Part shown: positions 10,487 through 18,993 of the stretch, piece after piece
How the letters are laid out: the number at the start of each line of letters is the position of its first letter
How positions within the stretch are numbered: position 1 is the stretch's first letter
NCBI GenBank assembly: GCA_045568115.1
Contig: JBJLBO010000001.1
Location: forward strand, 633,928 to 697,927
Source: MGIIb-O1 sp002457595
GTDB lineage: Archaea; Thermoplasmatota; Poseidoniia; Poseidoniales; Thalassarchaeaceae
Length of the DNA: 64,000 nt
Direction of reading: 5' to 3'
Program-made: the position numbers and the translations under genes
Notes under the pieces: generated by a model
Databases searched by the model: none
Told to the model about the DNA's origin: nothing
The model's input: the letters and a program-made list of their open reading frames with translations, nothing else

Positions 10487-11891
10487 TTCGCCAGCCTACA
10501 CTGGCAGACGATGAGACCCAAAGTGGAACGGGGCTCACTTCGGCTAATACACAGGCGTCGTGGGCTTCTTCAATTGACTGGATATCCTGTGGATCTTGGC
10601 TATTGCCATCATATGCATTCTCGTCGGACACTGGAATGACTATCCTTGTTGCATTTGGATTCCAGCGATGGTCCGTTGGAGTAGTGGGAGGATCGGCAAG
10701 ATTGCCTAGTCGGCCCTGAGCGTCTCTCCACGACAAGCATGCCCAGGTGCTTGAGGGACCCCATGCTTCAGAACCTAGGCCACCGCCATCGCTAGTAATT
10801 GAAATTGAGTTTCCATTAAACATGATGTTGTTTAACCTCCGCATACCTCCACTATCGTCGCCGGGGGTTATCCCAAGAGGGGTTGTTCGGGGCCCCTCAT
10901 TCCCATTACCGCCAGTGCAGAATATGGCTGTAGCACAATTACCACTTGTCACAGGCATGTCCCCGCCTATTGCATAGAGAGTTTCGTAAACTGTCATATT
11001 TGCTGTCAATAACATCGGCTTAAGTCCAGGGAAATATGAACCGCCGGAAAAGAAAGTACCGCCATAAAATACTGTGCACATATCTGCCCAAGCTGAATTC
11101 ATTGAGCCTGAAGTATCTACTGGAATCACCATTTCGACTTTTCCACCACGTGTATCATCCCAAACAATCTGAACAAAATCATCTGCATCAATAGCGATGT
11201 CTGGATGTTCCTTGTAACCAATAATGGGGGTAAGTAATGTATTACCAATAGCAACTTCTGCTGTCCTTGTTGCATCCTCGATTTCAAACATTGTATAGAA
11301 TATCTGAGGTTGTTGGTAGAATTTACCTAATTCTTCATAGGAATCCTCCCAAACAATGTGTGGATTGTTTTGAGAGTCTACAGCTATAGCGGGCCAATCT
11401 CGGTTTTGAGAATTGTAAGCGACCCACTTGTCATCTACCACAGAGAAAATTCCTAATGCATCTGCAGCAGACCCATCTTGGTTATCTTCACTAGGATCAA
11501 GTAGAGTGTAGAGGATTTCATGTGTTCCCGACTTATCAACCCAAACAATGTGGACTCGGTCATCATGATCAACTGCAATATCGGGATGCCATGCTCGATG
11601 AGACCCTGGGTTAGATATCTGTGTATCATCAATCAGAGTCTGGCCTCTGTTATTGAGCATCTTGTAGTACAGGTGTTGTGTGTTTTGGCTCCAAACAAAG
11701 TGCGTGTTACCTGCTGAATCCGCAGCGATTGCAACCATCCTATTGTCGTGTGTATCTTCGGTTACTTGTATTGCATCAGTCAAAACTATTGCACTTCCTT
11801 GTGCGGTATTTGAAATTTCAATCGCTGCAAATGTGCTCATCAACATAATGAGAACCATTGTGATACTGTTCCTTATCTTCATTGTCTCCAT
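10374..11891 (-). CDS. Giant surface protein, N-terminal fragment (signal peptide, propeller blades, VWA domain)
   Basis: The 5' part of the same surface protein. A signal peptide (hydrophobic residues ~10-25) leads into propeller blades marked by GNTHFVWSQ, DRVHIVWVD, NNPHIVWED and FVQIVWDD, then a von Willebrand A domain with the metal-binding DTSGSMN motif. The final ~35 codons after VGWRN lose all similarity to the fold and are read out of frame. Skipping one base near 10490-10500 joins it to the downstream frame and gives one protein of about 1,700 residues. The start is ATG 11891 (ATG 11882 is also possible). Export by Sec and display on the cell surface are inferred from the two ends of the protein. 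Confidence 0.85.
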   Translation of the reverse strand: METMKIRNSITMVLIMLMSTFAAIEISNTAQGSAIVLTDAIQVTEDTHDNRMVAIAADSAGNTHFVWSQNTQHLYYKMLNNRGQTLIDDTQISNPGSHRAWHPDIAVDHDDRVHIVWVDKSGTHEILYTLLDPSEDNQDGSAADALGIFSVVDDKWVAYNSQNRDWPAIAVDSQNNPHIVWEDSYEELGKFYQQPQIFYTMFEIEDATRTAEVAIGNTLLTPIIGYKEHPDIAIDADDFVQIVWDDTRGGKVEMVIPVDTSGSMNSAWADMCTVFYGGTFFSGGSYFPGLKPMLLTANMTVYETLYAIGGDMPVTSGNCATAIFCTGGNGNEGPRTTPLGITPGDDSGGMRRLNNIMFNGNSISITSDGGGLGSEAWGPSSTWACLSWRDAQGRLGNLADPPTTPTDHRWNPNATRIVIPVSDENAYDGNSQDPQDIQSIEEAHDACVLAEVSPVPLWVSSSASVGWRNARSCRVPHWLDLAILHTPRVCPGSTIRKHTRGRGNV

Positions 11892-11957
11892 AATGCACCC
11901 TCCTAGATTGCCCCTACAACACCTTAACTCGTTTGATTACGATACTTAACCTCAACC

Positions 11958-11982
11958 CTCACGCGTCACGCGAGCGCGTGAG
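11958..11982. repeat. Inverted repeat, 8-bp stem
   Basis: CTCACGCG and CGCGTGAG are separated by 9 bases. The repeat sits in the 149-bp gap between the stop of the 12041-12676 gene and the start of the giant surface protein, both on the minus strand. It could terminate the upstream transcript or be an operator or leader hairpin for the surface protein. No T-run follows on the minus strand. Confidence 0.5.
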
Positions 11983-12040
11983 AAAATGTGCAATAGAACA
12001 GAGTATGAAAAAGAAATGAAATTCACGAGTTTTTCCTATC

Positions 12041-12676
12041 TTATACCCATTTATCAGGGTCGAAATCTGAGCCAAAACCACCAGTTTCATCAGTATCAAT
12101 TGAAGCTGACTCTGACTTAGGAGAATTAGTTGAATGAGATTGTTTTTTTGCCTTTTTGGCAATCCAATCATCTACAGGCCCGGGTTTGCCAACGCCTTTG
12201 CCATAACTAAATTTTATTTGGTGTATTAATTCTAATTTTGTTAACCATACTCTGCGCATGGTATGCATAAACTCATTCTGAGTTAGTCCGTCAAACCAAA
12301 CGGGGCGAGATAAATTGAATGCTTGCAAAGGCCCGGGTGAATCATCTTTAGGTTTCCCTACATGCAACACCCAATCAAGATCTGCTCTAGTAAGTTGAAG
12401 GCGTGTAGAATGTAGCCATTCTTCCCACTCGTCTGAATCCTCTATTGCGTGCTCCTTCATCTCATTCTGTTGACCTTCATCTACACGTGTGATAGAATAT
12501 ATTAGGACTAAATTTCGATTTTTAGGAATTACGATATTGAAAACATGGCCTTGTTTTGTGGGAGGATATTTGATGTGGAGGTGTATCAAGGCCTGAGCGT
12601 CTGTGACTACTTTGAATTCGAGCCGCTCACTGGTGAGCCATTCCTGAACTTTGGCCGCCGCTGTGCTACCGTTCAT
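12041..12676 (-). CDS. Hypothetical protein, possibly DUF2299-like
   Basis: 211 residues, soluble. The first ~150 residues alternate strands and helices with a central IVIPKNRNLVLIYS strand pair, suggesting an alpha/beta secretion-chaperone or YbjN-like fold. A resemblance to the archaeal DUF2299 family is a weak impression. The last ~45 residues are Ser/Asp-rich and probably disordered. It starts at ATG 12676, 20 bp downstream of the acyltransferase gene on the same strand, so the two may be co-transcribed. No catalytic motif is visible and no function is proposed. Confidence 0.7.
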   Translation of the reverse strand: MNGSTAAAKVQEWLTSERLEFKVVTDAQALIHLHIKYPPTKQGHVFNIVIPKNRNLVLIYSITRVDEGQQNEMKEHAIEDSDEWEEWLHSTRLQLTRADLDWVLHVGKPKDDSPGPLQAFNLSRPVWFDGLTQNEFMHTMRRVWLTKLELIHQIKFSYGKGVGKPGPVDDWIAKKAKKQSHSTNSPKSESASIDTDETGGFGSDFDPDKWV

Positions 12677-12696
12677 AGAGTGTCCATCGAGGCGTC

Positions 12697-14187
12697 CTAT
12701 TTGAGAGCGCCGAGATGGGTATTGATGGATTTAAGGAGGAGATTGAGTTTTTTCCCGTCTTCACTACGAGACAATTTTACTCGTCTTCTAGACGTCATGA
12801 AATCATTCCATAAATCATATCCATGGATGAAAAATAATGTTGATTCCGCGACGATGAAAAGACCAACTAATCCTGGTAAAATATCCGAGGTGGATAATGC
12901 GGTTCCTTGAAGCAATAATAGCGAGATAATCACTAATGGCGTCCAAAACAACAGAGGTGAAAACATCCCTGCAAGAAGGAAATATGTTGTTCGTGAGTCT
13001 ATTCCCTCGTCGCCCTCTTCAGCCATATATTTTGCAATAGATGATAGCACTATATTTGCAGGGATGGCAATTGGAGAAGACACTATCATTAAGAGAGTTC
13101 CAAGTATGCCCCTTAGGCGATCATTATTGCTCATTCCTCGCAATTCATTAGACGGAGATATTGCATCGGCATAGAGGTTATTTTGATGTAATATTTCTGC
13201 CGCTTCAGTGGCCTCATCGAGTAATTGAGGGTCTTTGGTGTCAACCATATCCGCCCTTACTTCTCTAGTGCTGTGCACTTCTTCTGATAATTTTTGAATC
13301 GGTTTTTCTGAATTATTAGCCTCAATGTTTGCAATCAGTTTTTGCGCGCGATATGTGGGCCAATCAGGAGTATCTGGAGTTAGGGGGGCTAATGTGTCAA
13401 ACATCTTTTGTCGAAGGTTGATTGTGTCTTCACGTGGAGGTTCGACCCATGTTCCAGATGCTAGAGCGGCTCTGTCACTTGCAGAATACACTGAAGGTAT
13501 TTCGATGGCCTCGCCGAATTCCACATAGGAATCTGTGCGGAACCAATAGTGGGTCTTCCAATGGAGGCCTACAGTTTGAATTACAGGTGGTGGTAAATTC
13601 CGTTCCTCTGCTATTGCTGCCGCAGCAAGTGCTGCTCTCGGCGAACCTGTTCGAAGAGCGTGTAGGCGAGAGTCTTGGTGGGATTTGCCCTCAGGCATTA
13701 TGACAGCAGAATGACCAGCTGCAAGACAAGAGGCAGCAGTCAACATTCCTCGTTCATTGATGTATTTAGCGAATTCAACATCTACTACTCCAGCTTCTAT
13801 CTCGGCTCGACGCAGCACTGGTTGTGCTCCGAATCTACGAGACCACCAACCAATGAATGGGCGAGTAATCAAATCATGGCGGCCTAGAGAGATTACTCGT
13901 TTCTTCTGAATACGCATAATCACCATCGGATCGACTAAACCATTGATGTGTGTTGACACATAGATCACTCCACCATCTACTGGAGGAAGGGGGTCGTTCT
14001 CTGAATGGCGGAATATAGCTGCATTTCCAAACTCAAACATGAGGTTGAGAAGGCCACTAAATAACCGATTTCCTGGATGTTTTCCTGAATGATCCCAAGG
14101 AACTTTTTCCAATTTGGCGCGGTTCAATCGAGTTGCACTCACTGAGAGTTCCGGGGGGATCTCTGGTGCGTTCTCTTTGTCGACCAC
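12697..14187 (-). CDS. PlsC-like acyltransferase with C-terminal membrane region
   Basis: A glycerolipid-type acyltransferase. The catalytic histidine/aspartate motif is a HINGLVD variant (residues 80-86; one residue longer than the canonical HX4D). The second motif, MPEGKSH, near residue 165, corresponds to the FPEGTR block that binds the phosphate of the acceptor. The C-terminal third has about four hydrophobic helices, including a pair near residues 365-385 and another near 410-465. Such enzymes transfer fatty acyl groups to lysophosphatidate or similar acceptors. In an archaeon with ether lipids the acceptor is not obvious. The start is GTG 14187. Confidence 0.85.
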   Translation of the reverse strand: MVDKENAPEIPPELSVSATRLNRAKLEKVPWDHSGKHPGNRLFSGLLNLMFEFGNAAIFRHSENDPLPPVDGGVIYVSTHINGLVDPMVIMRIQKKRVISLGRHDLITRPFIGWWSRRFGAQPVLRRAEIEAGVVDVEFAKYINERGMLTAASCLAAGHSAVIMPEGKSHQDSRLHALRTGSPRAALAAAAIAEERNLPPPVIQTVGLHWKTHYWFRTDSYVEFGEAIEIPSVYSASDRAALASGTWVEPPREDTINLRQKMFDTLAPLTPDTPDWPTYRAQKLIANIEANNSEKPIQKLSEEVHSTREVRADMVDTKDPQLLDEATEAAEILHQNNLYADAISPSNELRGMSNNDRLRGILGTLLMIVSSPIAIPANIVLSSIAKYMAEEGDEGIDSRTTYFLLAGMFSPLLFWTPLVIISLLLLQGTALSTSDILPGLVGLFIVAESTLFFIHGYDLWNDFMTSRRRVKLSRSEDGKKLNLLLKSINTHLGALK

Positions 14188-14226
14188 AGCCTCACGAAGA
14201 GGGAGGGGGTTGAGAATACACCGATT

Positions 14227-14646
14227 CTACTGTGTGGCCTCAAATATACTTTCAGCGAGCACTTTAGCGCCCTCGTGATCTATCTTTCCATATTTCCATA
14301 AAAACGAGTGAGTGGAGTCGGGATATCGCGGAATTATGTGAATATGTACGTGGGCGACGGACATTCCCGCCTCGTGCCCATTGTTCTGAATTAGATTGTA
14401 TGCTGTCGCCCCTGTTGCTTTGAGTACAGCACTACTAACAATTGGTAATGCCCTACCAAGGGCTGCTGCAGATTCTAGACTAAGTTGATCCATCGAAGGA
14501 GCTGGCTCTTTTGGTACAACCAATGTATGACCTCTTGTTAGAGGTTGAATATCTAAGAATGCAATAATGAGATTATCCTCATACACTTTGTGACAGGGCA
14601 ATTCTCCGTTGATGATTTGGGTGAAGATTGTTGGTTCTTCACTCAT
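14227..14646 (-). CDS. HIT family nucleotide hydrolase
   Basis: A histidine-triad protein that hydrolyses nucleoside phosphoramidates or dinucleoside polyphosphates. The family signature HVHIHI is at residues 99-104, with the N-terminal FTQIINGELPCHKVYED block typical of the HINT branch. The 139-residue length is normal. It starts at ATG 14646, 9 bp after the stop of the flavoprotein gene, so the two are probably in one operon. Conservation of all three triad histidines supports activity; the natural substrate is not predictable from sequence. Confidence 0.93.
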   Translation of the reverse strand: MSEEPTIFTQIINGELPCHKVYEDNLIIAFLDIQPLTRGHTLVVPKEPAPSMDQLSLESAAALGRALPIVSSAVLKATGATAYNLIQNNGHEAGMSVAHVHIHIIPRYPDSTHSFLWKYGKIDHEGAKVLAESIFEATQ

Positions 14647-14655
14647 TGATAACCC

Positions 14656-16086
14656 TCACGATTTGGATATTTGTTCGGCTACTGAAATCATACCTTCCAA
14701 CTTCAGGGCAGTAGATAATTCGGTATTCATGACGGATGAAGAATCTGTGATTTTTATTCCGACCAACTTCAATTCCGCAAGAGAAGATGCTGCGGTTGAC
14801 AATGAATTCTCATCGCGGCTTCCATTAACACAACTAGACATTATAGATGCAAGAGTTGCTGCTGTTTGACCTACTGAGTTTCCATCAGATGAACGTAGGT
14901 TCTGAATTTTCTTTTCGGATTTGGTAATCTCTTTCTCCACTAAGTTAGAGCCTCCAAATGGTACTTCTTTTACCCACTCGCCTGCGTGTAATCCTGCGAC
15001 ACTACCACTAACTAAATCGTCTAATATCAAATTACCAGGAAGGAGGCTTTCACCATGCATTCCATTGTGGGCAGAACGCCCTGCAGCATACAAACCAGTG
15101 GCCCATTTCTTGCCTTTAGATAGAGTCACTCGGCCATGTTCGTCCACAGGAGCTCCTCCCGTGGTAGTGGCAATAGTAGGGGAAATTGGTATCACCTCTC
15201 TAGACATATCTAGGCCTGTTCGATTTTTGATTTGGGCACGTGTCTGATTGAACCAGACTGACGCATTAGATTCGATGGACCTCAAATCAAGAACGCTGTC
15301 ATCATCCCCTACCTCTGATGGATCGATGTCTTCGCCAGAGGATTTTCTGACTCGCCCACCAGAACCAAGAAGGTCAAGGCTGAGATGCAAATCTGTGCCT
15401 CTAATTGTCAGAGGATGTTGGGGTTGATTGGAGAGGCCAGAGAGTGTTATTCCGGCATCAGCGGCTAAAGATGCGCCTAGTCCGGCTCCGTTTGCCGGAG
15501 ATGTCCAGATGCCTTGATATCCTTCCGTTGCTAGAATTATTGCCTTCGTTTGAATGCCTCTAATTTGACCCGTATTAATATCTATAACTGTAATTCCGCG
15601 GACTTGGTTCTTATCCATTACTAATGAGATTGGTTGTAAATCAGAGCGTCGAACCACACCTCTTTTCATTGCCTGTTCTTCAAGAATTCTAGTGATGTTT
15701 CGTCCTGTTGAATCACCACATCCTGTCATTCGAGGCATGGCGTGTCCATGTACTTGAGACACGTGTGGTAGCCCTCCATCTCTTCGGCGAAAAACAAGTC
15801 CCCATCTCTCTAATTCAGCGACAACTTTGACCGCTTCTCCGCAGGTTCTCGCTGCTGCTACCTTGTCTGTTGAATCGCCGCCTGCAGCAATTGTATCGTC
15901 TCGGTGAGAACTTGAGCTTACTTCATCAATAGAGGCCGCTAAGCCAGCGAGGTCATTACTGGAAGAACCCGAACCGATTCCTGATGAAGAAATCATGATT
16001 GGAATCGTTCCGGCATCAGCCGCAGCAATGGCTGCTCGCAAGGCTGCTGGACCTGCACCAATGATTACCAAGTTCGAAGATTCCAT
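14656..16086 (-). CDS. FAD-dependent oxidoreductase of the SdhA/NadB family
   Basis: A flavoprotein related to fumarate reductase/succinate dehydrogenase flavoprotein subunits and L-aspartate oxidase. It begins with a dinucleotide-binding GAGPAALRAA motif (residues 10-19). The block around GHAMPRMTGCGDSTGRNI corresponds to the family's active-site region, and SPTIATTTGGAPVDEHGRV followed by HGESLLPGN to its C-terminal FAD-contacting region. At 476 residues it lacks most of the helical C-terminal domain of true SdhA. No iron-sulfur or membrane-anchor subunit lies nearby, so it is probably not a succinate dehydrogenase; an aspartate-oxidase-like or other 2-oxo/enoate reduction role is possible. 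Confidence 0.8.
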   Translation of the reverse strand: MESSNLVIIGAGPAALRAAIAAADAGTIPIMISSSGIGSGSSSNDLAGLAASIDEVSSSSHRDDTIAAGGDSTDKVAAARTCGEAVKVVAELERWGLVFRRRDGGLPHVSQVHGHAMPRMTGCGDSTGRNITRILEEQAMKRGVVRRSDLQPISLVMDKNQVRGITVIDINTGQIRGIQTKAIILATEGYQGIWTSPANGAGLGASLAADAGITLSGLSNQPQHPLTIRGTDLHLSLDLLGSGGRVRKSSGEDIDPSEVGDDDSVLDLRSIESNASVWFNQTRAQIKNRTGLDMSREVIPISPTIATTTGGAPVDEHGRVTLSKGKKWATGLYAAGRSAHNGMHGESLLPGNLILDDLVSGSVAGLHAGEWVKEVPFGGSNLVEKEITKSEKKIQNLRSSDGNSVGQTAATLASIMSSCVNGSRDENSLSTAASSLAELKLVGIKITDSSSVMNTELSTALKLEGMISVAEQISKS

Positions 16087-16131
16087 GATTCTCGGTCTCG
16101 GCGAATGGAGATGTAAACATGAACATGACGC

Positions 16132-16148
16132 TCGGGACTTCGTCCCGA
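16132..16148 (-). terminator. Hairpin after the 16157-17623 gene, terminator-like
   Basis: A perfect 7-bp stem (TCGGGAC/GTCCCGA) with a 3-base loop starts 8 bases after the stop of the minus-strand gene and lies 45 bases before the flavoprotein start. It could end the upstream transcript or protect its 3' end. No U-tract follows, so this is a structural inference only. Confidence 0.45.
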
Positions 16149-16156
16149 ATAAAGGG

Positions 16157-17623
16157 TTAATCCGCTAGTGCTAGTGCTATTCTGCGGACTTCGTATGCAG
16201 CATCAGACATTCTATGACCCATGCTTTCTGCCTGAACTCCTGATGACAATATGGTTCTAACTACAATTGATTCAACCGTCTCACCCTCTTCATTTCGTAA
16301 TGTTACCTGCACCGGGCGAGGGCCTGATTGAGAATCGGGCCACGCCAAGCCTATCCATAATACAATAGAGTCGGCTAATAGTCCCCCTAATGGTTCCACC
16401 AATCCTATTTTCCCCTCTGCAAAAGATGCGGGGGCATCGGGTCGCCTAGATGCTTTAGCAGGGATCCTCATTGTTTGGACTTCCGGTTCACCTCCGGCAA
16501 CTAGAATGTCTACCTCAATAATTTGATTTCGTCCTGTGTGATTGTGAATCATGACAAACAAATCAGCCTGGCCTTGTCCACATCTTGGTGGGATATCAAG
16601 ATCGAGGCGCCATGGCTCTTCAGTGAGTGTTGCGTCTCCATGGATTAACGAGTCTTCTAATCTATCTGCAAGTCTAAAAAGCCCAGGTTGCCATGCTCTT
16701 GTGTGGGTCAATAATCGCTTAAGAGCTGATAAATTAAATCTTGACTCATCGGAAATAAGACCATCGATAGCAGACACTTTGAAGACTCGTCGTGTTTCAC
16801 TTAACAGACCATTCTCATCCAATAGACCGATGTGATTCAGGTGCATCGCTTGGAGGAGATGTTCTACAGCAGATGATGGAGTTTGATCAGAACGTACGTC
16901 ATCAGATAATCCTTCAACCCAATGATCCCACTGACTAGCAGTTTCTGGATCCAAATGAGCCACGAGTAAGTCTGTCATCACTCTGTCAAGTGTACTGTCA
17001 TGAAGTGTTGGGGCATGAAGAGAGAGAAGAGGGAATTCATTGGAGCGCATAGGGGTTGATTCTTCTAATTTCATTGTATTGAGAATTATTACAATATTCA
17101 GGGCTAGAACAAAACCTAACAAAATGGAAGAGAGAGTTGGGCCGGCATCAAGATTAGATAAAGAAAAAATCGTTGCTGAAGCAATAGCTGCGGCTGAAAC
17201 TCTTACTCGTTCTCTAATTCTTCTCTCATCTAATGTGTTAAGTATTCTTTCAACGCCAGGATAAGCATTCATTGATCTGTATCCGGCTGCCCGTAAACGT
17301 AATCGATCTCGGGCTGACATTCTCGCGAAGGCAGCCGCCATTATAGATGGAAAGAAAATAATAGTCAATATTGCGTGTAAACCAATAGCAATCTCTAATG
17401 ATGCGTCTTTCCACCCAATTAGAAGTAGAACTGTACTGACTGGTGCAATTAATGGAAGAAAAAATCTTAGTAAAGGAAGTGGGGTGGTGGTAGTTATTCT
17501 TGTCCAAAAACGCCGTCCCGCGTCACGCGTTTTAACTCTTAGATTCAAGGCCTGTTCTTGGTGAATCTGTCGAACACTGTTCTCCGCATATGGAGTTGGA
17601 AGCGACTTGCGTGCCTTGCTCAC
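16157..17623 (-). CDS. Multi-pass membrane protein with large soluble C-terminal half, function unknown
   Basis: Not recognised. It starts at GTG 17623. A basic 45-residue N-terminus precedes two hydrophobic segments (around residues 50-70 and 80-100). A cytoplasmic stretch follows, then two further hydrophobic segments (about 142-185). The remaining ~300 residues are soluble; the last third is beta-rich (LFVMIHNHTGRNQIIEVDI) and may be an Ig-like fold. Divergent-side neighbour: the tRNA-Arg gene starts 107 bp upstream on the other strand. No close paralogue is seen in the window. Confidence 0.75.
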   Translation of the reverse strand: MSKARKSLPTPYAENSVRQIHQEQALNLRVKTRDAGRRFWTRITTTTPLPLLRFFLPLIAPVSTVLLLIGWKDASLEIAIGLHAILTIIFFPSIMAAAFARMSARDRLRLRAAGYRSMNAYPGVERILNTLDERRIRERVRVSAAAIASATIFSLSNLDAGPTLSSILLGFVLALNIVIILNTMKLEESTPMRSNEFPLLSLHAPTLHDSTLDRVMTDLLVAHLDPETASQWDHWVEGLSDDVRSDQTPSSAVEHLLQAMHLNHIGLLDENGLLSETRRVFKVSAIDGLISDESRFNLSALKRLLTHTRAWQPGLFRLADRLEDSLIHGDATLTEEPWRLDLDIPPRCGQGQADLFVMIHNHTGRNQIIEVDILVAGGEPEVQTMRIPAKASRRPDAPASFAEGKIGLVEPLGGLLADSIVLWIGLAWPDSQSGPRPVQVTLRNEEGETVESIVVRTILSSGVQAESMGHRMSDAAYEVRRIALALAD

Positions 17624-17730
17624 ATCTCTCCGAGATTGACCAGGGCTTCATTAGTTCGCTTATTTTGGAGAGATAAAATGCTCATTACCACACCCTCACA
17701 CTTCTTGAGGAGAGTGCGGTCGCAAAAAAC

Positions 17731-17808
17731 GGGCGTGTAGCATAGTCTGGATAATGCACCGGCCTCCTAAGCCGGGGACCGTGGGTTCGAATCCTGCCAC
17801 GTCCGCCA
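17731..17808 (+). tRNA. tRNA-Arg(CCT)
   Basis: A complete cloverleaf: acceptor stem GGGCGTG/CACGTCC, D-arm GCAT/ATGC, anticodon stem CCGGC/GCCGG with loop CTCCTAA (anticodon CCT, reads AGG), T-arm GTGGG-TTCGAAT-CCTGC, discriminator G and an encoded CCA. No intron. The last base of CCA touches the stop codon of the convergent clamp-loader gene, leaving no spacer for either transcript to end. Confidence 0.97.
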
Positions 17809-18993
17809 TCATCCAAAGGCCAATCCATGCCTTCGACCTGATGTGGAAACTTTGTGCAAGAAATTCTCAAATGGTATTCTGGCATGCATAGTTGAACGAA
17901 TCTGTATATCACATTCAGCAAGAGAGTATAGTAATTCCTCGCGTAAATCATCAGGGATTGCCAGTCGCCTTCCAACTAGTACATCATGAAGTTGTGCAAT
18001 TAAATCGTCAGAATCTAAGCCGTGATTATTCATCAGGTGGTCGACTTCTGCTAATGCACCAGCCAATACTTTTGTCTTACGACCTCTGATGTTTTCCCAA
18101 CGCCATTCAACTACGCGGCCTCGTAAAGCTAATTCTAAGAGATGCCGGCCAGCCTGAAGAGTAGTTGACTGAACTAAACGATGGACTGCGGAACGATCTG
18201 TAGCCAGCCCTCTAATTTCAAGCATTTCTAGAATGAAAATTGCCTTTCGGACATTTCCATCTGCAATATATGCGATATCACCTAAAACTCCTTCGTCGAC
18301 TTCTATATTTTCGCTTATTGAGATATTTTTCATTGTAGAAATTACTACATCGCGATCTGTAGAAGGGATTCTAATCATTCTTGTTCGTGAACGTAAAGCA
18401 TCAATAAGTCGAGATGGAGCTCTAGCAACAAGGATGAATCTAGATGCGACTCCTACCGTTTCCATCATTCTGCGCAAATACGCTTGTCGGATGGAACCAA
18501 GATAATCTGCATCTTCAATAACAATTAGTCGACTGACTGGAATTGTTCCAGATTTTATCTGAATTTCCTGGCCGGCTGGGGCTATATCATTGGGTTTAGC
18601 CAAAGTGATGTTTCGGTCATAGGCATCCAGGCTCAATCTCCCTGCTAATGTATCTGCTGAACCTGAGCCGCCTGGGCGAAGAAATTGTTCAAATTTTGAC
18701 ATGGCGCCTCTTGTTCTAACTAAGTCGCGTGCCTGTAGAACATGAGTTGTTGATTGCCAACCGGGGCCGAGCATTTGCCGGGCAACTAGGCGCCAAGAAG
18801 TCGTCTTACCTACTCCCGCGGGCCCGGTGATGAGTAAGTGGGGAGGATCTGCTGCAATACTTGCATTGAGAAGTGATTGTTTTATCGAATCCGATACAGC
18901 TAGTTCATCGAAAGTGCGTGGAGCATGTGTACTTAGCCAACTCGCCACGATACACCGTGAGCGAGGAGGGTCTTGAAGTCCGCGTCGATTCAA
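17809..18993 (-). CDS. Replication factor C small-subunit-like clamp loader ATPase
   Basis: AAA+ ATPase of the clamp-loader family that would help load PCNA. Walker A is GPAGVGKTT (about residues 57-65). The Walker B box reads VIEDAD instead of the usual DEAD, and the family's SRC arginine-finger box reads SRT. Sensor and lid regions and a helical C-terminal collar follow (394 residues). The first codon drawn is TTG 18993, which overlaps the stop of rpoP as TTGA; GTG 18948, just before ASWLSTHAPRTFDEL, is an equally plausible start. The altered motifs suggest a divergent or regulatory RFC subunit rather than the main one. Confidence 0.85.
   Translation of the reverse strand: MNRRGLQDPPRSRCIVASWLSTHAPRTFDELAVSDSIKQSLLNASIAADPPHLLITGPAGVGKTTSWRLVARQMLGPGWQSTTHVLQARDLVRTRGAMSKFEQFLRPGGSGSADTLAGRLSLDAYDRNITLAKPNDIAPAGQEIQIKSGTIPVSRLIVIEDADYLGSIRQAYLRRMMETVGVASRFILVARAPSRLIDALRSRTRMIRIPSTDRDVVISTMKNISISENIEVDEGVLGDIAYIADGNVRKAIFILEMLEIRGLATDRSAVHRLVQSTTLQAGRHLLELALRGRVVEWRWENIRGRKTKVLAGALAEVDHLMNNHGLDSDDLIAQLHDVLVGRRLAIPDDLREELLYSLAECDIQIRSTMHARIPFENFLHKVSTSGRRHGLAFG

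Noticed and set aside
10334..10719. Two plus-strand open frames of about 100 codons opposite the surface protein break point
   Set aside because: They lie antisense to well-supported VWA and propeller sequence, overlap each other in different frames and show no protein-like pattern.
14656..16086. Succinate dehydrogenase flavoprotein subunit proper
   Set aside because: The C-terminal helical domain is missing and there are no iron-sulfur or anchor subunits next to it; only the family-level call is kept.
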